Below are positions 1-12,122 of a DNA stretch of 64,000 nucleotides, in pieces. Made by a program: the position numbers and the translations under genes. The notes beneath the pieces are model-generated. The model made no database searches. It saw nothing but the letters and a program-made list of their open reading frames with translations, and had not been told where the DNA came from. Within the stretch, counting starts at the first letter, position 1, and each line of letters opens with the position of its first letter. The stretch covers positions 48,111,734 through 48,175,733 of the forward strand of contig NC_090768.1 of NCBI RefSeq assembly GCF_036898095.1. Direction: 5' to 3'. This DNA is from Palaemon carinicauda. Lineage: Eukaryota; Arthropoda; Malacostraca; Decapoda; Palaemonidae.

Positions 1-197
1 CACCCGAGGTTACCCGAACTTCTCTCTCCCAGTGTGCTCACTGTCGTCATATAGAAAACGTTGTGTTGTTGTGTGTTTACGATTTATTAAGATTTATTGT
101 GTGAACCACTTTTCCGAACCATATCGTTTTCCAAAGTATCTACACATTATCCTTAGTCTAAGGATAAGGATAGGAATAAGAAAAAAAAATTGTCTCA

Positions 198-470
198 ATG
201 GAAAAAAAGGACGAGATAATAGGAAAGCATGAACAAGGTGTGAGAATCTGTGATTTGGCCGCTGAATATGGCAAAAAAAAAAAAAAAAAAAAAGCCGCAA
301 TAAAGAAAGTGCAGCTTTCTTAAGGCATAACTATTATATCAATGTTGCGTTCTGATTTGCATAATGAGATGGAGCGCCTACTTTTGAAATGGATAAAGGA
401 AAAGGAACTGGTATGCATCCCGTACGATGCTAGCATTCACCTAAGCGGTGAGTACAGCTCTAATTTTTTT
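198..470 (+). pseudogene. Tigger/pogo-like transposase N-terminal remnant
   Basis: From the ATG at 198 the frame reads MEKKDEIIGKHEQGVRICDL, the psq-type helix-turn-helix start typical of Tigger/pogo (CENP-B-like DDE) transposases. It runs into an A-tract at 273-293 that destroys the frame. A downstream stretch near 360-410 reads LHNEMERLLLKWIKEKEL, the next Tigger segment. No DDE catalytic core follows. It is a fossil, separate from the better copy at 2140-3150, and should make no protein. Confidence 0.6.
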
Positions 471-1086
<616 letters not shown>

Positions 1087-1152
1087 TACATATATACATA
1101 CATAATTTCTGAGGACACATCTGTAATCTTTGATGAATCTCACTACTGTAGA

Positions 1153-1801
1153 TAGGGTAGTAGGTTGGCCTGGGCACCAACCGCCCGTTGAGATACTACC
1201 GCTAGAGAGTTATGAGGTCCTTTGACTGGCCAGACAGAACTACATAGGACCCTTCTCTCTGGTTACGGTTCTTTCCCTTTGCCTACACAGGCACCAAATA
1301 GTCTGGCCTATTCTTTACAGATTCTCCTCTGTCCTCATACACCTGACAACACTGAGATTGCCAAACAATTCTTCTTCACCCAAGGGGTACTGCACTGTAA
1401 TTGTTCAGTGGCTACTTTCCTCTTGGTAAGGGTAGAAGACTCTTCAGCTTTGGTAAGCAGCTCTTCTAGGAGAAGGACACTTCAAAATCAAACCATTGTT
1501 CTCTAGTCTTGAGTAGTGCCATAACCTCTGTACCATAGTCTTCCACTGCCTTGGGTTAGAGTTTTCTTGCTTGAGGGTGCTCTCCGGCACACTTCTATCT
1601 AGTTTCTCTTCCTCTTGTTTTGTTAAGGTTTTTATAGGAAATATTTATTTTAATGTTGTTACTATACTTAAAATATTTTATTTTTCTTTATTTCCTTTCC
1701 TCACTGGGCTATTTTCCCTGTTGGGGCCCCTGGGCTTATAGCATCATGCTTTAACTAGGGTTTTAGCTTAGCATTTAATAATAATAGTAATAATAATAAT
1801 A
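1153..1801 (+). repeat. TAA-tailed dispersed repeat, copy 1
   Basis: About 650 bp unit also present at 3870-4498 (same strand) and 7562-8205 (opposite strand). Shared blocks include the ACTGGCCAGAC region, CCTCATACACCTGACAACA, and a tail block ending GGTTTTAGCTTAGC followed by TAA-type trinucleotides (1777-1801). A simple TAA tail suggests a non-LTR retrotransposon 3' end or a SINE mobilised by one. No protein domain is readable and the clade is unknown. Confidence 0.7.
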
Positions 1802-2139
1802 CGAAAGTTTCTGTATACGAAAAACTCAATTTATGAATATAAAGATTTTTTTGCCTCATAATACAAAAAAAAAAAAAAAACTCAAGATACAAAACGAGAT
1901 TCACCAGGCAGCCAAAAATTAATCTTAAAATTTGTGCGGTGCCGAACTTTAAACTCCCCATTATCATCATGCTCTCACATAGGTTATCTTCCTACCCTGA
2001 CGATAGTTACAGCCATAAAATTCTGCTCTCCTATTGGTCAGCATCTTTATCATCATGCATTTCGATCATTTCGTTTCAGCAATGCTATCATTCAGATTGA
2101 ATTTATGTTGGTGATTTCAATTTCATACTTACAGTTTTC
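1802..2139. other. Non-coding stretch, no gene seen
   Basis: AT-rich, with an A-run at 1865-1879. Nothing recognised before the Tigger remnant begins. Confidence 0.5.
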
Positions 2140-3150
2140 ATGTTGCGTTATTTAACCCGTAATTCTATTGCCATGGGTCCCAAAAATGTTGCTGATGTTC
2201 AAGGAAAGAAGAAGAGGATGCTTTCTATGGAGATGAAGCTGGAGATAATCAAGAAGTATGAGGGTGGCATGCAGTTGAGTGTGATTGCTAAGGATTATGG
2301 CCAAAATCAGTTGACGATAGGCACCATCCTTAAGCAGAAAAAAGCCATCAAAGCAGCAACACTTTCTAAGGGCATGACTGTCCTCTCTAGTAAGTGGAGC
2401 CACGTCCATGATGAGATGGAGAGACTTCTCCTCTGATTAAAGAAAAGGAAATTTCCGAAGACACGATCACCGAGATGATAATCTGCCTCAAGGTCAGCGC
2501 CATTTTCAGTGATCTCATGCAAAAGATAATGCAGGAGAAGGGACATTGCAGCAAGCACCCCCAGAGTTAAAGCTTCACGCGTGGTTTGAGAAATTCAAGA
2601 CGGACTGATATTCATTCAGTGGTGCGGCATGGGGAGGCTGCCAGCTCTGACATGAAAGCAGTCGAAGCCTTTCTTAAGAAATTCGACAGGTTAACTCTCC
2701 AGGAAGGCTACATTCCCTAGCAAGTCTTCAACTGTGACAAAACTGCAAAAGTGGGCTCTTACAAAAAAAATGCCTCCAAGGACCTATATCACAGTGGAAG
2801 AGAAGAAAATGCCCTGACATAAGCCTATGAAGGATAGGCTTACCCTTAGACTCTGTGCTAATGCCAGTGGGGATTGTAAGGTCAATCCCCTACTGGTGTA
2901 TCATTCAGAGAATCCTTGAGCCTTCAAGGCCCACAAAGCTTCCTATGATGTGGAGGGCTAATGTGAACGCCTGGGTAACGAGACAGTTTTTCATTGAATG
3001 GTGTTGGACAATGGCCCTGCTCTTCCCCCTGGCCTCGAGGATGATATCCTCCTAGAATATTCCTTTATCAATGTTCTCTTCCTTCCACCTAGCACCACCC
3101 CTCTCCTCCCAACCATGGACCAGCAAGTGTTTTTTAATTTCAAAAACTCT
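2140..3150 (+). pseudogene. Tigger/pogo-like transposase pseudogene
   Basis: The first ~98 codons (2140-2436) are open and contain the psq-type HTH (LSMEMKLEIIKKYEGGMQLS) and a KWSHVHDEMERLL block. Beyond 2436 the homology continues in broken frames: SVVRHGEAASSDMKAVEAFL near 2620-2680, GYIP..VFNCDKT near 2707-2745, NVNAWVTRQFFIEW near 2962-3000, and LDNGPALPPGLEDD with FLPPSTTPLL at 3000-3110, which are characteristic of the Tigger DDE domain. At least five stops or frameshifts and an internal deletion make it non-functional. No terminal inverted repeats were identified. It ends against the AC/CT microsatellite. Confidence 0.8.
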
Positions 3151-3169
3151 TCATGTTTGAAATCACACA

Positions 3170-3173
3170 CAAA

Positions 3174-3216
<43 letters not shown>

Positions 3217-3234
3217 TCTCTCTCTCTCTCTCTC
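3170..3234. repeat. Compound (AC)n(CT)n microsatellite
   Basis: (AC)n at about 3177-3212 followed directly by (CT)n at 3213-3234, at the decayed 3' edge of the Tigger remnant. Confidence 0.95.
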
Positions 3235-3869
3235 AAACTGTGTGTTTGTGAACAGCTTCCTGACCCCAATTTTAATCATAGAGTAATGCAACTTACAGGG
3301 ATTAACTATTATATAAAAATTTGGAAATGATTAAATTTCAGGTCAAGATCACAGTCAAGCAGTGTCCAATTCACGTAATAAGCCATAAGTTTGGACGTCG
3401 TTGTCACAGAGATTTCAAACTTGGTTCATATTTGAGTATATGAAAATCCACACCAATTAATATATAATGACAAGGTTAAACAAAAGGTAGAGAAATAAGT
3501 TGCCATGGCGGAGATCTGCGCTCTACTGAGAGCCCCTCTAGTTCTAATTAGTTTAATGGAGTTGTATTTTTGACATGGGCCTACGTATTTCAAAGAATTA
3601 TACATATGTGTTTTAATAGATTTTAGTGGTCTACCATTTTCGTAACCTATAACCTTTGTATTATCAGCCTTAATCATTATCTATTACTTAGTTTATTAAT
3701 GCCTTTAGTAAAATTCATAACTTGAAACTAAGGATTTCGTTACACCCAACTTGAAGTTTTAAATGGCTCAGTTTGCCTCTCCTCACCTTACTCTTAGGCG
3801 ACTTAAACTTTGGGCTTCTCAATTTTATAGATCTTATTAAGCTTATAGGCCTGGGAAGAAAATAAAGAC
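3235..3869. other. Non-coding, with a short shared dispersed segment
   Basis: No gene seen. On the minus strand, 3310-3530 contains a TTATTTCTCTACCTTTTG block and a tail similar to 18710-18800 (TTTTTCTACCTTTTGCTC, AATGATTTCC), so it may be a degenerate copy of another dispersed repeat. Confidence 0.4.
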
Positions 3870-4451
3870 AGAGAGTTATGGGGTCTTTTGACTGGCCAGA
3901 TGGTACTACATTGGATCCTTCTCTCTGATTACGGTTCATTTTCCCTTTGCCTACACACATCCACACGGAATAGTCTGTCCTATTCTTTACATATTCTCCT
4001 CTGCCCTCATACACCTGACAACAGAGATTACCCAACAATTCTTCTTTACCCAAGGGGTTACTGCACTAATTGTTCAGTGGCCACTTTCAACTAGGTAAGG
4101 GTAGAAGAGACTCTTTAGCTATGGTAAACAGCTCTTCTAGGAGAAAGCCACTCCAAAATCAAACTATTGTTCTCTAGTCGTGGGTAGTGCCATAGCCTCT
4201 GTACCATGGTCTTCCACTGTCTTGGGTTAGAGTTCTCTTGCTTGAGGGTACACTCGAGCAAGCTATTCTATCTTATTTCTCTTCCTCTTGTTTTCTTAAA
4301 GTTTTTATATTTCATACAGGAGATATTTATTTTAATGTCACTTTTTAAAATATTCTATTTTCCTTTTTTCCTTTCCTCACTGGGCTATTTTCCTAGTTGA
4401 AGCCTCTGGGTTTATAGCATCCTGCTTTTCCAACTAGGGTTGTAGCTTAGC

Positions 4452-4498
<47 letters not shown>
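3870..4498 (+). repeat. TAA-tailed dispersed repeat, copy 2
   Basis: Second copy of the 1153-1801 unit, in the same orientation and colinear along its length. It ends in about 16 TAA units (4450-4498), the longest tail of the three, which suggests it is the least eroded copy. The 5' end is about 40 bp shorter than copy 1. Confidence 0.75.
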
Positions 4499-4500
<2 letters not shown>

Positions 4501-5257
4501 GAGGTATATTACACCCAGACCGTGAAGAAATTTCACAAACCCAACTTTATGATGCACTGTTTCTATCTGACATATAGCTTAGGCCAATAGCTAAAATCTA
4601 AACTCCAGAGTCATATTACACGTTGTTATTGTCTTTCTGTAGAATCTGTACATAATAGCTGTGGATAAATATGTCCCACCTAATTATACAGTAGTCTTCT
4701 GTTTGTAAAGTAATAGTAAAATAAGAGATATAGAATTAATTATATTTCTAATAGCAAAGATAACTCACACCACCTTGCTTATTTACTTATTTATTTATCA
4801 TTATTTCCTCAAGCTGAAGAAACCACTCGAGAGACTAGACCTACAGCATATAGGTAGCATTGACTATACCCTAAGCTATGACTTATAATAATTCACAGCA
4901 AGTTTCAAAATCCCAATCCTAACTAACATAAGCAAGAATAAGTCTCAATCTTGAATTCTTATCCCAAATGCATAAATCGTTATCATTAGACTACTGTATA
5001 GGGCTCTAGTTAAAATTTTCTCCATCTTGACATCCTCTTTCTCAGTTTCCTTCTATCCAGACAAACAGTTCCATAACTAGTCTTGAGGAGTCTGAGTGAC
5101 AGAAGAATTTGTGCTGCAGTAATGTATATAATTTTTCTTCTGAATGTCATTATACCATGCAATCTATTTTCTAATAATCTGATATTTTGCAATGATGAAA
5201 TTATACATAACAAGTGGCCAACGTTGCCCTATACATACACATGTTTACAAAGTGAAA
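4499..5257. other. Non-coding stretch, no gene seen
   Basis: AT-rich sequence. The short frames at 5010-5274 lie next to the LINE remnant but show no readable domain. Confidence 0.5.
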
Positions 5258-6560
5258 TTAAATGTAAGATTTAATACTAAGTGGCAACTTAAAGACAATG
5301 CCTGTCCAATGCAAAAATAAAAAAAACACTAGTTTTGCTAAATACTGTACATGTCTCAAAGTGAAAATTTGATCAGTATAACTTCCGCCTTTTCTAAATC
5401 CTGCTTGTTCACCTTTCAGCTTTTCATCAATCTTTCTCTCTAGTCTCTTTAGAATAAGCATACTACTGTATATATTTTCATGACAACTGATATAAGTGTC
5501 ATGCCTCTGTAATTATTGCAATCTGTCAGGTCTCCTTTTTTAGCCGTTTTCAACAACACTCCTAATTCCCATTCATCAGGTTTTGCATCTTCATGCTACA
5601 TTCTACAAAATAAGCTTATAAGTATTCTTGGAGTCACTTCATTCTCAGCCAGTATCATGTAAGCAGTTATTCGATTGTAACCAGGGGCTTTCCATTTCCT
5701 GAGTTTTTTAATGATAGTGTTGACTTCAAACACACTGAATTCATTCATGGGCACATCAAGGTCTTATTCAGCTTTAGTTATATCAATTAAATTATTCCCT
5801 TCATATCTCCTATTCATGACCTCACTAGTATTCCATTTAATGTTGCCTTTCTTCATCTTCTGTTGTTATAACAGATCCATCCCTTTTTTTGATGGGTAGA
5901 TGCTTCGTCTTCTTTGCCCCGTAAAGATTTCATTAATAATTCTATGAGCAATTCTTACACTTTAGCCACTACCTGAATTCATAGCTTTGACACCCCCATC
6001 TGCTTTCCTGTCTAAATACTCTCTCCAGTCATTCCTGGCTTTTCTTTTGATTCTACTATGAATACTGGAATACTTAGCACGCTCTACCTAGTAATTCTCA
6101 TTACTTCATCGAAAAATATTCCACCATAAATTTCAGTCTTTGTGTTACTTTTTATAGTATTCCAAGTATCATTTGATATCCATGGGTTTTTCCTTGTAAT
6201 TGCGTGTCCAAAAACCACTACCATCTGACTGATATATGTTTTTAATATCACATTATTCTTCATCAATTATCTGCTCTTCATCTCTCAATGTTTCCAAGAC
6301 TGCAAATCAATTTCTACATTCAACTGCAAATGATTCGCTGTGCTCATCACCTAGAAGCTTAGTTGTATCAAATCTAGGTATTCTATCTACATTTCTATTG
6401 GGTACTTTGTTTTAATTTCAGTGTGGCAATGAGTTGGTGATCACTACCAATATATGCACCTCTATAGCTTCTTTCATATGGAACACTTCTATAAGCTCTT
6501 TGTTAAAACTATCACATATTCAGAAGTGCAAATTATTACAGTATCAGGATGGACAATTAA
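5258..6560 (-). pseudogene. Non-LTR retrotransposon (endonuclease-RT) remnant
   Basis: Read on the minus strand from ~6490, a segment resembling the end of an APE-type endonuclease appears (RGAYIGSDHQL near 6430-6470), then PWISNDTW around 6200. An RT segment follows at ~5700-5340 with KAPGYNRIT, GDLTDCNNYRGMTLIS and KLKGEQAGFRKGGSYTDQIF, which are standard LINE RT blocks. Order and spacing fit one element, but stops and frameshifts separate every block and the RT catalytic core (F/YxDD) is not found. The clade was not determined. It is a dead copy. Confidence 0.75.
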
Positions 6561-6968
6561 TGATAATATAAGAATCTGGGGCAGAGTACCAATGGCTGTA
6601 AAACCCATAACATAACTCAACCAGAGAGCTGTACACTAACAAAAACCAAAACTAAGTCTAATACTAAGCTAAAGCAGGGAACCCCTAGAATTCAAATAAG
6701 GTAATTAGAATAGTTAAAAACTAGAAAGAGATACTGTACTATAATTACATCCATAATTCATATAACACTTCCCAGCCTGACGTTATGAACCCCAAATACC
6801 AGCAGTCACTAAAGTGCAATTCAACAGTCTTCAAATAATGCTGCGCCAAAACAGAAGCAGACTGCCACTGTGCAGCAGCTAATAATCATTCTAAACACAA
6901 AAACCCTAATAGCATTAACTGATATACTGTAGCTACTCCCCTAACGCTATGGATTTCGTTTAGCCATT
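6561..6968. other. Non-coding stretch, no gene seen
   Basis: No domain, repeat or splice-flanked open frame was recognised between the LINE remnant and the inverted repeat. Confidence 0.5.
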
Positions 6969-7219
6969 GGTTCACAATCCTTTATCATCTTGTCAAAGTA
7001 TGATATTTCATCCATTTTGAAATCCCATATAGTGGAGATCCACAAGGATTTTGACTAACCAATGGCTAATTGATTGATTGAAAGTTTTCAGGATGCCAGA
7101 AAACTTTCAATCAATCAATTAGCCATTGGTTAGTCAAAATCCTTGTGGATCTCCACTATATGGGATTTCAAAATGGATGAAATATCATACTTTGACAAGA
7201 TGATAAAGGATTGTGAACC
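6969..7219. repeat. Perfect 121 bp inverted repeat with 9 nt spacer
   Basis: Arms 6969-7089 and 7099-7219 are exact reverse complements by eye, with spacer AGGATGCCA at 7090-7098. Identity of both arms with no indel implies recent origin or ongoing homogenisation. The centre, read on the minus strand, is TGATTGATTGAAAGTTTTC followed by TGGCATCCT, which resembles the start of the dispersed repeat at 31746-31780. Confidence 0.95.
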
Positions 7220-7561
7220 TACAAAATAGATTTCTCACACATACTTACTCGTTCTTAAGGCCTTCATTGGTCACAGTCACAATTCCATCAATTTGACCCA
7301 AACTACCTCTCCCAATTCCAAAATGTTCAATTACAGTATGTCAAAAAGCCTTCAAGCAGCCGTTGTTCTTAGCTCTAAATTATTGCTGTAGAAACAAAAC
7401 TGGAGTATCATCACTATTATTCGATAAGGTGGACTTTACAATAAACGAGCAATATGCGGCGTGAAATGTTGGATGCTTTGGAATGAACAAGATAAAATGA
7501 CTGCAAAGGTCCTGTAGAGAGTAGGGTTCTTCTCATGTATAGGACCAGAAAAGCAGCAATT
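7220..7561. other. Non-coding stretch, no gene seen
   Basis: Nothing recognised between the hairpin and dispersed-repeat copy 3. Confidence 0.5.
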
Positions 7562-8205
7562 AAGGTAAAGTAAGCTACAACCCTAGTTGGAAAAGCAGGA
7601 TGCTATAAGCTCAACAAGGAAAAATAGCCCACTGAGGGAAGAAAATAAGGAAATAAAGAAACTACAAAAAAATTATTGAACAAATAAAATGAAATATTTC
7701 AAGAATAGTAACAACATTAAAATAAGTCTTTCATATATACAGTAAACTATAACAACCTTAAAAAAACAAACAAATAGGAAAAATAAGATAGAATAGTGTG
7801 CTTGAGTATACTCTCAAGCAAGAGAACTCTGCCTAAAGACAGTGGAAGACCAATGTACAGAGGCTATGGCACTACCCAAGAATGGAGAACAATGGTTTGA
7901 TTTTGGAGTGTCCTTCTAGAAGAGCTGCTTACCATAGCTAAAGAGTGTTTCCTACCCTTACCAAGAGTCAAGTTTCCACTAAATTACAGTGCAGTACTTA
8001 ACCCCTTGATAGAAGAAGAATTGTTTGGTACTCTCAGTGTTGTCAGGTGTATGAGGCCAGAGAATGTGGATAGAATAGGCCACACTATTCGGTGTAAGTG
8101 TAGACAAAGGAAAAATGAGCCATAACCAGACAGAGGAATCCAATGTAGTACTGTCTGGCCAGTCAATGGACCCAATAACAATAGTGGTAGTATCTCAACA
8201 GGAAT
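7562..8205 (-). repeat. TAA-tailed dispersed repeat, copy 3 (inverted)
   Basis: Reverse-complement copy of the 1153-1801 unit. Its 3' tail lies at 7562 and lacks the long TAA run. Its 5' end (TTGAGATACTACC, read on the minus strand) near 8190 matches the start of copy 1, so it retains more of the 5' end than copy 2. Confidence 0.72.
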
Positions 8206-8762
8206 CACTAATCAAAAGAGCTTGCAATTCCCTAACCATTTTGGCTGATGCCAGAGGCAGATATGGACAAGGCGTTGACTGTTGAGAGTCACAAATCTAC
8301 ACTGTACTTTATTCTCCTAAGTTTTGTTTGATAGTTTCCTAAAAAATGGCAAGAAATCTAAATTTTAGTATACAGTACTACTGTAGGTCTGTGGTAATGG
8401 GCTTTTCAATTATAATAGACCTAATTCTCAAATAATCACACTGATGGACAGTTTTAATCATGAATGTTTTAGGGCTAAAGACAATATATACCTATAGAGT
8501 ATAATTTGATAAAAGGGGACTGAAGACTTCTTTTTGTAACACACAAACCTTGGAAACGTATTGTTATTCACAGAAATACATTATTAGCAGTCTGAATTTT
8601 CCTCAAATTACAGCAAATGTACTAGGTGAAAACACTGATCGATGAAAACCTCCTAGCAGATTTATGAAAAGCCTAAGGGCATGGAAAACCATTTTGTTCT
8701 GAAGATGGTAGAAAGTCTTCTACGCAGTCAGATCAAGCATGGAGAGGTTTTCATGGAAAACA
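8206..8762. other. No recognised gene; one unassigned open frame
   Basis: An 81-codon plus-strand frame (8681-8926) starts here and extends into the first unit of the tandem duplication. It resembles no family I know and has no supporting splice or promoter signal, so it is not called as a gene. Confidence 0.4.
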
Positions 8763-9261
8763 TTGGACATATGGCTGTGTACAATCAATCACTGTCACAG
8801 GCCTGGAAATCACTTCTGCCGAGATTAATACAGGGCTATAAATGTCACCCTGGCATTATTCGACGGCCTAAACTTGTTGATGACTTAAAAAATCATAGCA
8901 AACAGCAAAAATCCATAACACTTTAGATTCTTCTCCTGTACGTTTGCATCAACTACCAACACTTGGGGGTCCTGCAGCAGTGAGAGTGAGCTAAATACTT
9001 CAATCTATCTGTTGGACATATGGCTGTGTACAATCAATCACTGTCACAGGCCTGGAAATCACTTCTGCCGAGATTAATACAGGGCTATAAATGTCACCCT
9101 GGCATTATTCGACGGCCTGAACTTGTTGATGACTTAAAAAAATCATAGCAAACAGCAAAAATCCATAACACTTTAGATTCTTCTCCTGTACGTTTGCATC
9201 AACTACCAACACTTGGGGGTCCTGCAGCAGTGAGAGTGAGCTAAATACTTCAATCTATCTG
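8763..9261. repeat. 249 bp direct tandem duplication
   Basis: Unit 1 is 8763-9011 and unit 2 is 9012-9261. By eye they differ by one substitution (CGGCCTAAAC versus CGGCCTGAAC) and one extra A in an A-run. Both begin TTGGACATATGGCTGTG. The duplication breaks the local open frame. Confidence 0.95.
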
Positions 9262-11114
9262 TTGAGAGGTCACAAACACCTTCAACCATCCTTTGTTGAG
9301 TAAAAAGAATTAATTTGAATTAATTGTTGAAATTTTGGTTTCAGTAGGAATAAATTATCTTCAGGCTATAGAGGTTTAGACCATACTCAAAAAGCTACCC
9401 TTATTAAGTACAATAGTACTTTTCTTGGAGTTACTTATTTTCTTCAGGATTGATTATGTATTCAGGTAATCTGCTTTTTAATTCCATACAGTTATCAGAA
9501 AGGACTAGGGTAATATAATGTTATTTTCTAAAGGTTCTTGTTTAACATTTTGAAAAGATTTTCTTTAAAACAATCTCACAGATGTAACGGTTTTCTTTTT
9601 ACCATTAACAGATGCACTATTAACATTAGTATCAGATAGACGGCTTGATGGACAGCAGGACTTTTGTAATGAGATTTTGAGGTTGAAAAGTTGATTTTAT
9701 TTCTCAACCTTATCTCAGAACCATTTATTTTGAAACAATGTTACAGTGTATGTCCCACATACAGTTTTTGGGGAGGAAAGGCAATGATACATCAGATGTA
9801 AGTTGTATGATAATAAGACTGATGTATATTAAGAGCAAAAGTCTTAATTGGTTTATGAATTTAGACTTTCAAAGGTCATTTTACCTAAAATGACATTTTT
9901 TTTCCAGTTAAAAGTTCAGAGACAAGGTCAAACAGAGAGTTAGTTTCAAGTCAGAGGAAGTATTTAAAGGTTTACTTTCACACAGTGGTAGTTCAACTAC
10001 AGTCAGATTTCAGTCTTTACGGATTCGGAGATCCATATAACGTTTAAATAAAGTTCCGCATATTAGCGGACTTGCGGTTAGTACTGCTATGCGCAGCCCA
10101 GCGTTTTCAAATTGGCTATGCTTCTTTGCACCTGGCATTTCTTGTACCCTTTTCCTCCCTCCCTGCAGAACACCACTTCTCTCACTGACACGGTCTCACT
10201 CTCCCAGCATTTCATCTATTTTACTAAACTATACAATATTAATGTTATAGCATATAAACAAGGAATGATCATAAACACCCATTCCTTAATACCCGATCTG
10301 TTACTATCTTGAACACTGGAGATTTAAAGTTCCGAGCTGCTACGAAAATTAGCAAAGCATATGCAAATCAAATTTTCCCACACCTTACTCTGTCTGTAAA
10401 ACAAAATTCAATGAAGGCATACCCCGAATGTTGTCTTGAATAGGTATAAAGTTTAAACTGGTCTGTCAATAGCTAAAAAGAACTGAAAAGAGGAAATATA
10501 AATAAACAAACTTCCTCCAAACTTAAAAACAAAACACCTTCACAAAGACAAGTGTAACACTTTCACCGACATACAATGTAATTCCAAAAGAAGACAATCA
10601 AAACAAAAAATTAAACAATCAGTTCACTGCAATGATCCCAAGTAACTGCTAGTATCAAAGTCGTAATCAAATAGATAAAAGTGGTTGATTACGAGTGCCT
10701 TTGTAAACATCTTATATTCAAATTCAGTTCTTGGTTACTTTACCTCAAAAACTGGCATTCTATGAAGGACATGTCACTTTATGTTTGAACACTCGTAAAT
10801 AAGAAAATGTATGGTTTCCAAAACTTTTGGAAAAGTAAATGTCTTCATGAAGTAGTCACAGACTGACCAGTTAGGTAAGGCTAATCCTTAACTCGAGTTA
10901 CCATTAATCACAAGGTGTGGCCTAGTGAACGAGAGGTGTGGTCTCTTAAGGGGAAGAACGGGAAAATTTAGTTTTTTGGGGGCAACGTCACTATTGAGTT
11001 GGCTTCGGGGACAAAGCAATGTGAACATCAGGGAGATTCATAAAAACCAACAAATTTTATCATCACAATTCTGTTAATAATAAAAAAACTTTTATAAGAA
11101 CATGGAATCACATA
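9262..11114. other. 1.85 kb with no recognised gene
   Basis: No RT, transposase or host exon was recognised on either strand. It may be part of a long ecd intron, but no ecd exon downstream of 28398 was found here. Confidence 0.5.
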
Positions 11115-11521
11115 GCTAGACTCTCAAGTGGTAAATGAAATCAGGGGCACACAAAGGTTCAGGAATCTAGACTCTCAAGTGGTAAATGAAATCAGGGGCA
11201 CACAAAGGTTCAGGAATCTACTCTCAAGTGATAAATGAAATCAGGGGCACACAAAGGTTCAGAAATCTAGACTCTCAAGTGATAAATGAAATCAGGGGCA
11301 CACAAAGGTTCAGGAATCTAGACTCTCAAGTGATAAATGAAATCAGGGGCACACAAAGGTTAAAGAATCTAGACTCTCAAGGGATAAATGAAATCAGGGG
11401 CAGACAAAGGTTAAAGAATCTAGACTCTCAAGGGATAAATGAAATCAGGGGCACACAAAGGTTAAAGAATCTAGACTCTCAAGTGATAAATGAAATCAGT
11501 GGCACACAAAAGTTAAAGAAG
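11115..11521. repeat. 51 bp minisatellite, about 8 units
   Basis: Unit begins CTAGACTCTCAAGTGATAAA and contains ATCAGGGGCACACAAAGG. The period is 51 bp except for one unit that has lost 2 bp. Because 51 is divisible by three, most units stay in one frame and give a spurious repeated peptide (VINEIRGTQRFRNLDSQ) from 11186 to 11533. Later units carry shared variants (GTTAAAGAAT), indicating stepwise expansion. Confidence 0.95.
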
Positions 11522-11788
11522 TTCAGCTACTAAATGAGAAGAGCAGACTTGATAATTTCCAACATCTTGTTACTAACAACCATACTCTCACACAATTAAT
11601 ACAATGATTTCCTTATCTTAGTTCTAATGTTGGGGTGACTGTCTCTATGCATCAGAGACAACTGTTTTGGAAGCCCACATGAAACAACACTTACCTATAA
11701 TCAGCTTCCCCTTTGTTGTAAATTACACTTGAAACTTACTTACAACATCTAGGATTTTATTTTTCTCAGAGGCCTATTCATAAAATAT

Positions 11789-11979
11789 GTTTTCATTAGT
11801 AAAATAAATTTTTGAATATACTTACCCGGTGATCATATAAGCTGTCAGCTCTGCTGCCCGACAGAAAAACCTAAGGACAAAATACGCCAGCGATCGCTAT
11901 ACAGGTAGGGGGTGTTCATCAACAGCGCCATCTGTCGAGCAAGTACTCAAGTACTCCCAGTAAACACAGAACCAATTTT
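11789..11979. repeat. D1 3' inverted terminal repeat
   Basis: Reverse complement of the 5' ITR (18118-18289) over about 160 bp, including the CAGCGATCGCTATACAGG block. The outermost ~35 bp (CATTAGTAAAATAAATTTTT onward) is specific to this end. The differing tips are why the ICR needs two halves. Confidence 0.9.
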
Positions 11980-12029
11980 CTCCTCGGTCCACTGGGTCTC
12001 TATTGGGGAGGAAGGGAGGGTCCTTTAAT

Positions 12030-12122
12030 ATATGATCACCGGGTAAGTATATTCAAAAATTTATTTTACTAATGAAAATAACATTTTTCAATATTAAACT
12101 TAGCCGGTGATCATATAAGCTG
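12030..12122. repeat. D1 internal complementary region (ICR)
   Basis: 12030-12081 is the complement of the 3' tip and 12082-12122 is the complement of the 5' tip, fused at the core AAAATAACATTTTT. It thus mirrors the predicted circle junction, the diagnostic feature of DIRS1-like elements. A purine tract, GGGGAGGAAGGGAGGGT, lies just outside it at 12005-12021. Confidence 0.88.

Noticed and set aside
1222..1506. A similar ~70-94 codon frame recurring in the dispersed repeat copies
   Set aside because: It follows nucleotide-level repeat identity, is broken differently in copies 2 and 3, and shows no domain.
8681..8926. 81-codon plus-strand frame as a host exon
   Set aside because: No recognised domain, no clear splice signals, and its 3' part lies in a recent tandem duplication.
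11821..12100. Target-site duplication flanking D1
   Set aside because: Flanks (left CATAAAATAT, right TTGGAAGTGC) do not match, as expected for tyrosine-recombinase integration.
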